Part shown: positions 47,630 to 58,940 of the stretch, piece by piece | Layout: each line of letters opens with the position of its first letter | Numbering within the stretch: position 1 is the stretch's first letter | Source: Achatina immaculata | Taxonomy: Eukaryota > Mollusca > Gastropoda > Stylommatophora > Achatinidae | Assembly: GCA_009760885.1 (NCBI GenBank) | Contig: CM019716.1 | Coordinates: forward strand, 10,176,438 to 10,240,437 | Length of the DNA: 64,000 bases | Direction of reading: 5' to 3' | The notes under the pieces: model-generated | What the model was told of the DNA's origin: nothing | Databases searched by the model: none | Seen by the model: only the letters and a program-made list of their open reading frames with translations | Program-made: the position numbers and the translations under genes

Positions 47630-47830
47630 CTTGCATGTACATAGTGTTGTCGTATGTATTTGCGTACAAAATGTCGTATATATTTGTGTACATATTGCCG
47701 CATACATTTGTACACACTAATGTATATATTTGTGTATATTGTTGAATGTATGGATACAATGTTGTATGTAAAAGTTGTTCACTTTATTTTTAATATTGCT
47801 GTTTATTAGTACTAAAACTCTGCAGACATT
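47630..47830. repeat. TGTATATATTTGTGTACATA repeats
   Basis: Degenerate TGT/ACATA-rich repeats that match the left flank of the mariner. Confidence 0.7.
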
Positions 47831-47831
47831 G

Positions 47832-48070
47832 CATGAAAGATGGATTATGAAGGGCAGAATGTCAGACTATGTAGGGCAGAACGTCAGACAGTATATTGCA
47901 GAATGTCACACTGTGTAGGGAAAAATGTCACATTATGTAGGACAGAACGTCAGACTATGTATGGCAGAATGTCAGACTGTGTAAGGCAGAATGTCACACT
48001 ATGTAGGGCAGAATGTCACACTGTGTAGGGCAAAATGTCAGATTATGTAAGGCAGAATGTCAGACACTTT
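47832..48070. repeat. 22-bp minisatellite apparently grown from a LINE 3' UTR
   Basis: About ten 22-bp units such as GTCAGACTATGTAGGGCAGA. The left edge (GCATGAAAGATGGATTATGA then AGGGCAGAATGTCAGAC) closely matches the 3' UTR of the LINEs at 25600-25640 and 26755-26805. Confidence 0.85.
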
Positions 48071-48094
48071 ACATATTCTATTCTACCAAAAGGA

Positions 48095-48145
48095 GACCTG
48101 TTAGGGAGGCAAAGTTCTGCAAGGGACATGCAAATGACTGAATCT
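48095..48145 (+). mobile_element. Short 3' fragment of the RTE-like LINE
   Basis: CTGTTAGGGAGGCAAAGTTC and ACATGCAAATGACTGAAT match the last codons and tail of the element at 15880-15930. Confidence 0.75.
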
Positions 48146-48503
48146 ACCAAAGACTGTAACGAAAAGAAAAGATTATGGACATTTTAAATGTTGTTTTGTG
48201 TGTGTTTATGATTGTCTGTTAATGCGTATGACTGTCTGTCAGTATCTATATTTCTCTGGTTTACCTTTCTGTTTGTCTGCTAATATCAGTCCATTGCATC
48301 ATTACATATCTTTGCAGTCTTATATTATTTCTCCTACACTTCCTCCTAGATTTTCGCTGGACCTATACGTTTCCCTCCACTCTTACACAACTTTCTTACA
48401 TCTTTCTCCAAATTTACATTACTCTTACCATCTTTCCCCAAACTTACTTTTTTTCCCGAATATTTCACTGCCTACTTAAGCTCTATTAATTCTTACATTA
48501 CTA
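48146..48503. other. Intronic low-copy sequence
   Basis: Pyrimidine- and T-rich intron sequence without a recognised feature. Confidence 0.4.
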
Positions 48504-48504
48504 C

Positions 48505-49190
48505 TCGTGTGTTATACTTGCCCCAGTTTACTATGTTATACTTGCCCCAGTTTACTATGTTATACTTGCCCCAGTTTACTATGTTATACTTGCCCCAGTT
48601 TAATATGTTATACTTGCCCCAGTTTAATATGTTATACTTGCCCCAGTTTACTATGTTATACCTGCCCCAGTTTACTATGTTATACTTGCCCCAGTTTACT
48701 ATGTTATACTTGCCCCAGTTTACTATGTTATACTTGCCCCAGTTTACTATGTTATACTTGCCCCAGTTTACTATGTTATACTTGCCCCAGTTTACTATGT
48801 TATACTTGCCCCAGTTTACTATGTTATACTTGCCCTAGTTTACTATGTTATACTTGCCCCAGTTTACTATGTTATACTTGCCCTAGTTTAATATGTTATA
48901 CTTGCCCCAGTTTACTATGTTATACTTGCCCCAGTTTACTATGTTATACTTGCCCCAGTTTACTATGTTATACTTGCCCTAGTTTACTATGTTATACTTG
49001 CCCCAGTTTAATATGTTATACTTGCCCTAGTTTACTATGTTATACTTGCCCTAGTTTACTATGTTATACTTGCCCCAGTTTACTATGTTATACTTGCCCT
49101 AGTTTACTATGTTATACTTGCCCCAGTTTACTATGTTATACTTGCCCCAGTTTACTATGTTATACTTGCCACAGTTTTACATTACAACTT
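48505..49190. repeat. 24-bp minisatellite, about 28 units
   Basis: Units of TGTTATACTTGCCCCAGTTT plus ACTA; variants carry CCCTAG or AATA. The 24-bp period keeps a CYTCPSLL frame open for 246 residues. It lies in intron 3. Confidence 0.96.
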
Positions 49191-49530
49191 ATAAACTTGA
49201 CAACATGTTCTTCTTGTCTTACATCAAATCCTTACATATCTCCTTAGATCTTCGTACATTTTGTTACATCACCTTACATCAGCTTATATCTTTTTACATC
49301 TTCTTACATTATATTACATCTCTTACATCATCTTATATCTTTTTACATTTTGTTAACCTCCTTACATCATTTTATATCTTCTTACATTTTGTTACATCTC
49401 CTTATATCATCTATACCTGATTACATTTTCTTACATCCCCTCAATCTTCTTACATCATCTTATATCTTCTTACATTTTGTTACGTCTCCTTACATCATCT
49501 TATATCTTCTTACATCCCTTACATCTGTCT
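49191..49530. repeat. CTTACATCATCTTATATCTT repeats before the TM3 exon
   Basis: About 34-bp pyrimidine-rich units (TTCTTACATTTTGTTACATC). They run to the acceptor TTACATCTGTCTCCAG at 49534 and supply its pyrimidine tract. Confidence 0.88.
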
Positions 49531-49534
49531 CCAG

Positions 49535-49676
49535 GTACGACGAAGCTGCCAAGGTCAGGCTAAGCAAGAAGATCATAGACTCGTCCGACGCTGCTTGTAA
49601 AGGCTACTACTTCTCGTTTCTGTGTGTCCAGCACATGAACCCTTGGCTCGTCGTGACTGTCTCTGTAGATATGATG
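49535..49676 (+). CDS. Class A GPCR exon: extracellular loop 1 and TM3
   Basis: The first base completes a split Trp codon. The exon encodes YDEAAKVRLSKKIIDSSDAA, then TM3 beginning CKGYYFSFLCVQHMNPWL and ending VVTVSVDMM. Counting back from the Asp before Met-Met, the Cys is exactly 24 residues earlier, as for Cys 3.25 and Asp 3.49 of class A receptors. This fixes the alignment: positions 3.49-3.51 read Asp-Met-Met instead of Asp/Glu-Arg-Tyr. The acceptor is GTCTCCAG|G and the donor ATGATG|GTAGGT, in phase 0. The last ~17 coding bases and the donor form the first unit of a 28-bp tandem repeat. The missing Arg 3.50 could change G-protein coupling; that is inference. Confidence 0.9.
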
Positions 49677-49820
49677 GTAGGTCACACTCTCTGTAGATAT
49701 GATGGTAGGTCACACTCTCTGTAGATATTATGGTAGGTCACACTCTCTGTAGATATGATGGTAGGTCACACTCTCTGTAGATATGATGGTAGGTCACACT
49801 CTCTGTAGATATAATGGCAG
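49660..49820 (+). repeat. 28-bp repeat spanning the exon 4 splice donor
   Basis: Six units begin TCTCTGTAGATATGATGGTA and end GGTCACAC. Unit 1 overlaps the end of the TM3 exon, so each of the first five units carries a copy of the TGG|TAGGT/ATG|GTAGGT donor; the sixth is degraded (GGCAGGT). Using donor 2 would add 28 bases and shift the frame. Confidence 0.93.
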
Positions 49821-50290
49821 GTTTCCACCTGTAACACCCATATACAGTAAAATGTTACTAGGTAGAAACCAGATGCAACAAATTTCTGTCAATTCCTTAC
49901 AGGAAGACATTTAGATGTAGACATTTAGATGTAGACATTTAGATGCAGACATTTGTTTTAGTCCCTCATTAGAGGGTATCATCTAGTTATATGTCTGAGA
50001 GTATCATCTAGTTATATGTCTGAGAGTATCATCTAGTTATATGTCTGAGAGTATCATCTAGTTATATGTCTGGGAGTATCATCTAGTCATACCAATGTAT
50101 CTGAGAGTATCATCTAGTTATATGTCTGGGAGTATCATCTAGTCATACCAATGTATCTGAGAATATCATCTAGTTATATGTCTGGGAGTATCATCTAGTT
50201 ATATGTCTGGGAGTATCATCTAGTTATACCAATATGTCTAAGAGTATCATCTAGGTGTAGGAACTTGTCAGAAGGTAAAAATGAGATGTA
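49821..50290. repeat. ~24-bp minisatellite and short repeats
   Basis: AGACATTTAGATGT repeats near 49915-49950, then GAGTATCATCTAGTTATATG units at 49980-50250. Confidence 0.88.
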
Positions 50291-50364
50291 GAATTTTGGC
50301 AGAGTTTGTCCAAGTTTTAGTCAGTTTGTTAGAGCAAACTTCTACATGATGCAGTTTGTAGGAC

Positions 50365-52075
50365 TACCACTGAAGTGTAGCAGTGTATTAGAAGATGCTT
50401 GGAGATGTAGCAGTGTATTAGAAGATACTTGGAGATGTAGCAGTGTATTAGAAGATGCTTAGAGATGTAGCAGTGTATTAGAAGATGCTTGGAGATGTAG
50501 CAGTGTGTTAGAAGATGCTTGGAGATGTAGCAGTGTATTAGAAGATACTTGGAGATGTAGCAGTGTATTAGAAGATGCTTAGAGATGTAGCAGTGTATTA
50601 GAAGATGCTTGGAGATGTAGCAGTGTATTAGAAGATGCTTAGAGATGTAGCAGTGTATTAGAAGATGCTTGGAGATGTAGCAGTGTGTTAGAAAATGCTT
50701 GGAGATGTAGCAGTGTGTTAGAAGATGCCTGGAGATGTAGCAGTGTATTAGAAGATGCTTGGAGATGTAGCAGTGTGTTAGAAGATGCTTGGAGATGTAG
50801 CAGTGTATTAGAAGATACTTGGAGATGTAGCAGTGTATTAGAAGATGCTTGGAGATGTAGCAGTGTGTTAGAAGATACTTGGAGATGTAGCAGTGTATTA
50901 GAAGATGCTTGGAGACGTAGCAGTGTATTAGAAGATGCTTGGAGATGTAGCAGTGTGTTAGAAGATACTTGGAGATGTAGCAGTGTATTAGAAGATGCTT
51001 AGAGATGTAGCAGTGTGTTAGAAGATACTTGGAGATGTAGCAGTGTATTAGAAGATGCTTGGAGATGTAGCAGTGTGTTAGAAGATGCTTGGAGATGTAG
51101 CAGTGTGTTAGAAGATGCTTGGAGATGTAGCAGTGTGTTATAAGATGTTTGGAGATGTAGCAGTGTGTTAGAAGATGCTTGGAGATGTAGCAGTGTGTTA
51201 GAAGATGCTTGGAGATGTAGCAGTGTGTTAGAAGATATTTTTAAATGTAGCAGTGTGTTAAAAGATGCTTGGAGATGTAGCAGTGTGTTAGAAGATATTT
51301 TTAAATGTAGCAGTGTGTTAAAAGATGCTTGGAGATGTAGCAGTGTGTTAGAAGATGCTTGGAGATATAGCAGCGTATTAGAATATGCTTGGAGATGTAG
51401 CAGTGTATTACAAGATACTTGGAGATGTAGCAGTGTGTTAGAATATGCTTGGAGATGTAGCAGTGTGTTAGAAGATATTTTTAAATGTAGCAGTGTGTTA
51501 AAAGATGCTTGGAGATGTAGCAGTGTGTTAGAAGATGCTTGGAGATATAGCAGCGTATTAGAATATGCTTGGAGATGTAGCAGTGTATTACAAGATATTT
51601 GGAGATGTAGCAGTGTATTAGAAGATGCTTGGAGATGTAGCAGTGTGTTAAAAGATACTTGGAGATATAGCAGTGTGTTAGAAGATGCTTGGAGATGTAG
51701 CAGTGTGTTAGAAAATGCTTGGAGATGTAGCAGTGTGTTAGAAGATGCCTGGAGATGTAGCAGTGTATTAGAAGATGCTTGGAGATGTAGCAGTGTGTTA
51801 GAAGATGTTTGGAGATGTAGCAGTGTATTAGAAGATGCATGGAGATGTAGCAGTGTATTAGAAGATGCTTGGAGATGTAGCAGTGTATTAGAAGATGCTT
51901 GGAGATGTAGCAGTGTATTAGAAGATACTTGGAGATGTAGCAGTGTGTTAGAAGATACTTGGAGATGTAGCAGTGTATTAGAAGATATTTTTAAATGTAG
52001 CAGTGTGTTAAAAGATACTTGGAGATGTAGCAGTGTATTAGAAGATACTTGGAGATGTAGTAGTTTAGAGACAAT
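50365..52075. repeat. 30-bp minisatellite, about 57 units
   Basis: Units combine TAGCAGTGTATTAGAAGATG and CTTGGAGATG. Block variants (GATATTTTTAAATG near 51230-51500) show local copying of several-unit stretches. The plus frame SSVLEDAWRC stays open for hundreds of residues because of the 30-bp period. It lies in intron 4. Confidence 0.96.
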
Positions 52076-53449
52076 TCAGTAGAGTGTACTTAACTTTACA
52101 GCTGCAGCAGTTTGTTGGTGGGTAAACTCCTTATAGTGCTGCTGTTGTGTAGTGGTTAGTACACGTGTCAGCCAATCAGAAGGTTCTTAGTACATGTGCC
52201 AGCCAATCAGAAGGTTCCTAGCTCAGTTTCACATCAGGGGAGAATTTAGCAGACCAACCAGCATCGAGATCAATCCAGTCTCCAAGAAATTGGTACCTGG
52301 CACAACGTTGGGAAAGCAAAGACTGAGGATATGTGCTGGAATCCCCATCTCAGTCCGTGTGCCCTTGAAATATGAAGGCATTAACACTTCACACCCCTAC
52401 TACATAAATATGCCACAAGATACATATCTTTTAAAAGAATGCCCAAGCGTACTAAACTGTTGTGAACTGTTGTGATAATTGAACAACTTAGGTGAAGTGA
52501 TACATTTAGGTGATTTCATATTAAACTCTTGTGAACTGTTGAGATAAGTGATACATTTAGGATGAGATAAGTTATACATTTAGGTTGAGATAAATGGTAC
52601 ATTTAGGTGATCTTATGAAGTGGGTTGTTTTTTTTAAAAATTCCGTGTCATCATCATCATCATCATCATGTGCCATCTTCAGAACAAAGGTTGCAGATAA
52701 TGAATCTCCAGTTTCCTAGCTCCCTTGCCTTGAAGATGCACTCAGCCAGGATGTGTCCTGTCATTCTCGTATGTTATCTTCCCACCTACATCTCTGTCTT
52801 TCTCTTGCTCCTTTTCCTTCCTTCTTTCCTTGTAGTATGGTTTTCAGTATGTTGTTATGTTTTTTTTATATGATCAAAGTATTTTGCATTCTTCATCCTT
52901 ATTATCTATCCTAGCTTTTTTTTTAACCCTTTGAGGCCAACATTTGATCACATGTAATCCATTCTTTACCCCATGTGTAGCATGGCCTTGTAAGTAATGA
53001 TTATTGTTGTTATTATTATTATTAATGAATATTATTATGAAAATATACTGTAAAGAAAATAGTAAAATCGAATAGCGACAGAGAAAACTAGGTAGGAAAG
53101 GAAGAGAAAGGTATACAACTTCCATGACACTAGAACAAGACGCGGACAAAAGTAAACAGTGGAAACAGTGAATAGAAAAAGACGAGACTCCGTGACGCTG
53201 ACATATAGGTAATACAAAGGAAAGGACGCCAGAAAGTAGGATGGTCCAGTGATAATAAAGCGATGACTGGACGTTGACAGGTGTAAACAATAGAAAATAC
53301 GAATAGAAGAAACAGACACAATGAAAAAGCCAGGACACAATAAAACCTCCGACATGAAAGAGCAAGATAATGACTTAGATAAATAACACTTGTATAGACG
53401 AAACTGACACTCGTTAGGACGCTATTGCATACGGTTTTTAAATAAAGGA
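52003..53449. repeat. 1,447-bp tandem duplication, copy 1
   Basis: Starts with the last two units of the 30-bp array and continues through low-copy intron sequence (52080-53449) to AAATAAAGGAGT. It repeats with a 1,447-bp offset. The low-copy part has several open frames on both strands but no recognisable domain or codon bias, for example the 163-residue minus frame at 53365-52874. Confidence 0.95.
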
Positions 53450-54896
53450 GTGTGTTAAAAGATACTTGGAGATGTAGCAGTGTATTAGAAGATACTTGGA
53501 GATGTAGTAGTTTAGAGACAATTCAGTAGAGTGTACTTAACTTTACAGCTGCAGCAGTTTGTTGGTGGGTAAACTCCTTATAGTGCTGCTGTTGTGTAGT
53601 GGTTAGTACACGTGTCAGCCAATCAGAAGGTTCTTAGTACATGTGCCAGCCAATCAGAAGGTTCCTAGCTCAGTTTCACATCAGGGGAGAATTTAGCAGA
53701 CCAACCAGCATCGAGATCAATCCAGTCTCCAAGAAATTGGTACCTGGCACAACGTTGGGAAAGCAAAGACTGAGGATATGTGCTGGAATCCCCATCTCAG
53801 TCCGTGTGCCCTTGAAATATGAAGGCATTAACACTTCACACCCCTACTACATAAATATGCCACAAGATACATATCTTTTAAAAGAATGCCCAAGCGTACT
53901 AAACTGTTGTGAACTGTTGTGATAATTGAACAACTTAGGTGAAGTGATACATTTAGGTGATTTCATATTAAACTCTTGTGAACTGTTGAGATAAGTGATA
54001 CATTTAGGATGAGATAAGTTATACATTTAGGTTGAGATAAATGGTACATTTAGGTGATCTTATGAAGTGGGTTGTTTTTTTTAAAAATTCCGTGTCATCA
54101 TCATCATCATCATCATGTGCCATCTTCAGAACAAAGGTTGCAGATAATGAATCTCCAGTTTCCTAGCTCCCTTGCCTTGAAGATGCACTCAGCCAGGATG
54201 TGTCCTGTCATTCTCGTATGTTATCTTCCCACCTACATCTCTGTCTTTCTCTTGCTCCTTTTCCTTCCTTCTTTCCTTGTAGTATGGTTTTCAGTATGTT
54301 GTTATGTTTTTTTTATATGATCAAAGTATTTTGCATTCTTCATCCTTATTATCTATCCTAGCTTTTTTTTTAACCCTTTGAGGCCAACATTTGATCACAT
54401 GTAATCCATTCTTTACCCCATGTGTAGCATGGCCTTGTAAGTAATGATTATTGTTGTTATTATTATTATTAATGAATATTATTATGAAAATATACTGTAA
54501 AGAAAATAGTAAAATCGAATAGCGACAGAGAAAACTAGGTAGGAAAGGAAGAGAAAGGTATACAACTTCCATGACACTAGAACAAGACGCGGACAAAAGT
54601 AAACAGTGGAAACAGTGAATAGAAAAAGACGAGACTCCGTGACGCTGACATATAGGTAATACAAAGGAAAGGACGCCAGAAAGTAGGATGGTCCAGTGAT
54701 AATAAAGCGATGACTGGACGTTGACAGGTGTAAACAATAGAAAATACGAATAGAAGAAACAGACACAATGAAAAAGCCAGGACACAATAAAACCTCCGAC
54801 ATGAAAGAGCAAGATAATGACTTAGATAAATAACACTTGTATAGACGAAACTGACACTCGTTAGGACGCTATTGCATACGGTTTTTAAATAAAGGA
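53450..54896. repeat. 1,447-bp tandem duplication, copy 2
   Basis: Essentially identical to copy 1 by eye. The copy 1/2 junction joins AAATAAAGGAGT to GTGTTAAAAGATAC of the array with shared GTG. Confidence 0.95.
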
Positions 54897-54897
54897 G

Positions 54898-56010
54898 TGA
54901 CCAACTCAGTCAACTGACCAATTAAATATTTCGTAGCATGCCCTACTGGACAATTGACTTACGAGAGATAAGTCACGGAGCAGTTTGAATGACGGACAAT
55001 CACAACGCTCATGGGAACCAGTGAATATCTGAGGGGTGGAGCCAAAATACTTATTGGTTAATCCATCAAGCTGGACTTGAAGATAAAAAAGTGAGCGGAG
55101 AGACAGAAGAGAACCAAGAAGGAAGAAGTAGAGTAGAGAGGAGACAGAGGACGGAGTCAGAAGACAGAAGAACAGACAATTGGAGGACCAAGAAGAAAGG
55201 AAGTAGAGGAGACAGAGGAGGGAGCCCAAAGACAGAAGAACAGACAGTCTAGGATGAGGAAGTACGGAAGTACAGGGGAGAGGAGACAGAGGAGGAAGAT
55301 CGTCAGAACACTGTCTGTCCGGCAAATAGCGACTGACCAGGACTGCAAGAAGGGATGAGCAGTGCACGTGGACAGTCAAGAGTGAAGAAAGAAGGTCCGA
55401 CCAGAACAGCCGAGAAGCCATCAGATGAGAGATAAGAAGAGAACTCCAGAGAAGAGGCAAGTAGACTTTACTGGTTAGTACACTGCGATAGAGAGACGGC
55501 AGAGGAGTCCCGTCAGAAGAAATCAGAGAAGAACAGCAGAAGGAGAACACACGCCAGAGAAGACACGAGAGAGAAAGAAGACGTAGGTAACGACAGATAG
55601 AGAAATAAATAGTCAGGAAAAGCAGTTTTGAAGAAGTAGTTTTAGGACAGATTGAAGATGTGTTTCAAGTGATTACGAAAAATTGATACTTTGAAACTTG
55701 GAGTACAGCGATTTAGTCGTGTAACTGACCGACCACGTGCAGCAGATGTGATATAATACCGAGATAGGAAGTGTTCTCGTATCAAGTGTAGAATATTGTG
55801 AATTTGAGAAATTGAGAAATGCTGCATGTAGAAAATGATAGAGTTTGATATTGTGAACAAATGATTAAGTGATTCAATCCAAGTGACGTAGTCGACAATA
55901 CATCTTGAACTTATTTGTCAGAATTAAATAAATAATGTAGAGAACATTTTCATCGGACTTGCTCTAGATTCAGTGAAGTGGTAATGTTTTGTGAACCTGT
56001 GATGTCTTAA
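54898..56010 (+). mobile_element. Possible solo LTR
   Basis: A ~1.1-kb low-copy block starting TGACCAACTCAGTC and ending GTGATGTCTTAACA. It has GATAAAAAAG as a TATA-like box near 55080, a purine-rich middle (55090-55600) as in many retrotransposon R/U5 or leader regions, and AATAAATAATG near 55925. No related copy exists in the window and no target duplication is clear, so this is a weak call. A plain intronic sequence is equally possible. Confidence 0.25.
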
Positions 56011-56164
56011 CAAAAGAAAAATATCTTTAAGCTTCAATTCTATAATATGGAACTATTTAGAAATATGTGATAGTTCACAATCTTCAATATTATACATGTA
56101 GCTAGTTTCTCATGTAGATGGCACACACACACATAAAAAAAAGAAAATTTTCTGAAGGAAAAAG
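56011..56164. other. Intronic low-copy sequence
   Basis: AT-rich, with a short (CA)n and poly-A; no feature recognised. Confidence 0.4.
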
Positions 56165-58310
56165 TGTGGTCTTAGACTGTAAGTAAGAAGTATTTGTATC
56201 TTAGACTGTAAGTAAGAAGTATTTGTGTCTTAGATTGTAAGTAAGAAGTATTTGTGTCTTAGATTGTAAGTAAGAAGTATTTGTGTCTTAGACTGTAAGT
56301 AAGAAGTATTTGTGTCTTAGACTGTAAGTAAGAAGTATTTGTGTCTTAGACTGTAAGTAAGAAGTATTTGTGTCTTAGATTGTAAGTAAGAAGTATTTGT
56401 GTCTTAGACTGTAAGTAAGAAGTATTTGTGTCTTAGACTGTAAGTAAGAAGTATTTGTGTCTTAGACTGTAAGTAAGAAGTATTTGTGTCTTAGATTGTA
56501 AGTAAGAAGTTTTTGTGTCTTAGACTGTAAGTAAGAAGTATTTGTGTCTTAGACTGTAAGTAAGAAGTATTTGTGTCTTAGACTGTAAGTAAGAAGTATT
56601 TGTGTCTTAGACTGTAAGTAAGAAGTATTGTGTCTTAGACTGTAAGTAAGAAGTATTTGTGTCTTAGACTGTAAGTAAGAAGTATTTGTGTCTTAGATTG
56701 TAAGTAAGAAGTATTTGTGTCTTAGACTGTAAGTAAGAAGTATTTGTGTCTTAGACTGTAAGTAAGAAGTATTTGTGTCTTAGATTGTAAGTAAGAAGTA
56801 TTTGTGTCTTAGACTGTAAGTAAGAAGTATTTGTGTCTTAGACTGTAAGTAAGAAGTATTTGTGTCTTAGATTGTAAGTAAGAAGTATTTGTGTCTTAGA
56901 TTGTAAGTAAGAAGTATTTATGTCTTAGATTGTAAGTAAGAAGTATTTGTGTCTTAGATTGTAAGTAAGAAGTATTTGTGTCTTAGACTGTAAGTAAGAA
57001 GTATTTGTGTCTTAGACTGTAAGTAAGAAGTATTTGTGTCTTAGATTGTAAGTAAGAAGTATTTGTGTCTTAGACTGTAAGTAAGAAGTATTTGTGTCTT
57101 AGATTGTAAGTAAGAAGTATTTGTGTCTTAGACTGTAAGTAAGAAGTATTTGTGTCTTAGACTGTAAGTAAGAAGTATTTGTGTCTTAGATTGTAAGTAA
57201 GAAGTATTTGTGTCTTAGATTGTAAGTAAGAAGTATTTGTGTCTTAGACTGTAAGTAAGAAGTATTTGTGTCTTAGACTGTAAGTAAGAAGTATTTGTGT
57301 CTTAGACTGTAAGTAAGAAGTATTTGTGTCTTAGACTGTAAGTAAGAAGTATTTGTGTCTTAGACTGTAAGTAAGAAGTATTTGTGTCTTAGACTGTAAG
57401 TAAGAAGTATTTGTGTCTTAGACTGTAAGTAAGAAGTATTTGTGTCTTAGACTGTAAGTAAAAGTATTTGTGTCTTAGACTGTAAGTAAGAAGTATTTGT
57501 GTCTTAGACTGTAAGTAAGAAGTATTTGTGTCTTAGACTGTAAGTAAGAAGTATTTGTGTCTTAGACTGTAAGTAAGAAGTATTTGTGTCTTAGATTGTA
57601 AGTAAGAAGTATTTGTGTCTTAGACTGTAAGTAAGAAGTATTTGTGTCTTAGACTGTAAGCAAGAAATATTTGTGTCTTAGATTGTAAGTAAGAAGTATT
57701 TGTGTCTTAGACTGTAAGTAAGAAGTATTTGTGTCTTAGATTGTAAGTAAGAAGTATTTGTGTCTTAGACTGTAAGTAAGAAGTATTTGTGTCTTAGACT
57801 GTAAGTAAGAAGTATTTGTGTCTTAGATTGTAAGTAAGAAGTATTTGTGTCTTAGATTGTAAGTAAGAAGTATTTGTGTCTTAGACTGTAAGTAAGAAGT
57901 ATTTGTGTCTTAGACTGTAAGTAAGAAGTATTTGTGTCTTAGACTGTAAGTAAGAAGTATTTGTGTCTTAGACTGTAAGTAAGAAGTATTTGTGTCTTAG
58001 ACTGTAAGTAAGAAGTATTTGTGTCTTAGACTGTAAGTAAGAAGTATTGTGTCTTAGACTGTAAGTAAGAAGTATTTGTGTCTTAGACTGTAAGTAAGAA
58101 GTATTTGTGTCTTAGACTGTAAGTAAGAAGTATTTGTGTCTTAGACTGTAAGTAAGAAGTATTTGTGTCTTAGACTGTAAGTAAGAAGTATTTGTGTCTT
58201 AGACTGTAAGTAAGAAGTATTTGTGTCTTAGATTGTAAGTAAGAAGTATTTGTGTCTTAGACTGTAAGTAAGAAGTATTTGTGTCTTAGACTGTAAGCAA
58301 GAAATATTTT
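56165..58310 (+). repeat. 30-bp minisatellite of about 71 units, each with a GTAAGT donor string
   Basis: Units combine TGTGTCTTAGACTGTAAGTA and AGAAGTATTT, with ATTGT variants and occasional 29-bp units (AAGTATTGTG). Each contains TGTAAGTAAG, a near-consensus 5' splice site, and a CTTAG acceptor-like string. The array lies in intron 4 and stops just before the TM4 exon. Confidence 0.97.
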
Positions 58311-58383
58311 ATGAAAACAAAATTTACTCGCAAGAAAATGTAACGTTTCTGACTTTTATTTCCTTGGCTTGTTCTGTGGCCAG

Positions 58384-58532
58384 ATTGCCACTCGCTGGCC
58401 AAAGAAAACGTACACCTTGTGTACACTGAAGAGAGCTCGATATGTGCTTTTGTTGATCGGAATTATCATAATGTGCCTGGATATCAATCACTTCTGGACA
58501 TATGGCGTGCCCAAGCCTGGCTTTGCATGCAT
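58384..58532 (+). CDS. Class A GPCR exon: intracellular loop 2 and TM4 (copy 1)
   Basis: The acceptor GTTCTGTGGCCAG|ATT (phase 0) and donor GCAT|GTAAGT (phase 2) enclose 149 bp. The frame reads IATRWPKKTYTLCTLKRARY, then TM4 VLLLIGIIIMCLDINHFWTY and GVPKPGFACM. Spliced to the TM3 exon it gives SVDMM-IATRWP, with the usual spacing to the loop 2 Pro. CTxKRAR before TM4 is typical of invertebrate peptide-receptor-like proteins. No Trp 4.50 is evident. The TM4 end and the loop Cys should continue in the next exon, which is not found here. The exon is duplicated at 60098-60246. Confidence 0.88.
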
Positions 58533-58940
58533 GTAAGTAAACATAGAATTGTCTTGTCTTGTGCTTTATGTTTGTTTATGCCTACTTGTGCAAGCGTGTG
58601 GTGGTGTAAGTACATATCTGTGTAAGCATGTGAAAAAATGGGATAATTCTGACAAACGGTGACAATTTATATGAATAAACTGATGGAGTTTAGGTTGGTA
58701 GGTTCCGTCGTTGTTTCGTGAAGTAAAATAGAAATAACAGAAAAATAGCAGAGAAATAACAGAGAAATAACACAGAAATAACACAGAAATAACAGAAAAA
58801 TAAAAGAGAAATGAATGAGAAATAAAAGAAAACTAACAGACAAATAAAAAATAAATAAAACAGACTTTTTTATTAGATTTGAACTGACAAAATGTGGCAG
58901 ATCCGTGGATTTTTCGACTTTTGTGTGAATTTTTTTATAC
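58533..58940. other. Low-copy intron after the TM4 exon
   Basis: Includes ATAACAGAGAAATAACACAG repeats at 58725-58800. The same block recurs at 60247-60655. Minus-strand open frames here are due to AT-rich composition. Confidence 0.5.

Noticed and set aside
48507..49247. 246-residue CYTCPSLL repeat protein
   Set aside because: A 24-bp intronic minisatellite; other frames and unit variants behave the same way.
50685..52082. SSVLEDAWRC repeat protein
   Set aside because: The 30-bp array keeps its frame automatically; it lies in the receptor intron and has no start context or domain.
52874..53365. 163-residue minus-strand frame (also at 54321-54812)
   Set aside because: No domain, AT-rich composition and a low-complexity Asn run; present in a duplicated intron block.
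54906..55550. 214-residue minus-strand frame
   Set aside because: The minus strand of a purine-rich segment, hence Ser/Leu-rich; no recognisable protein signature.
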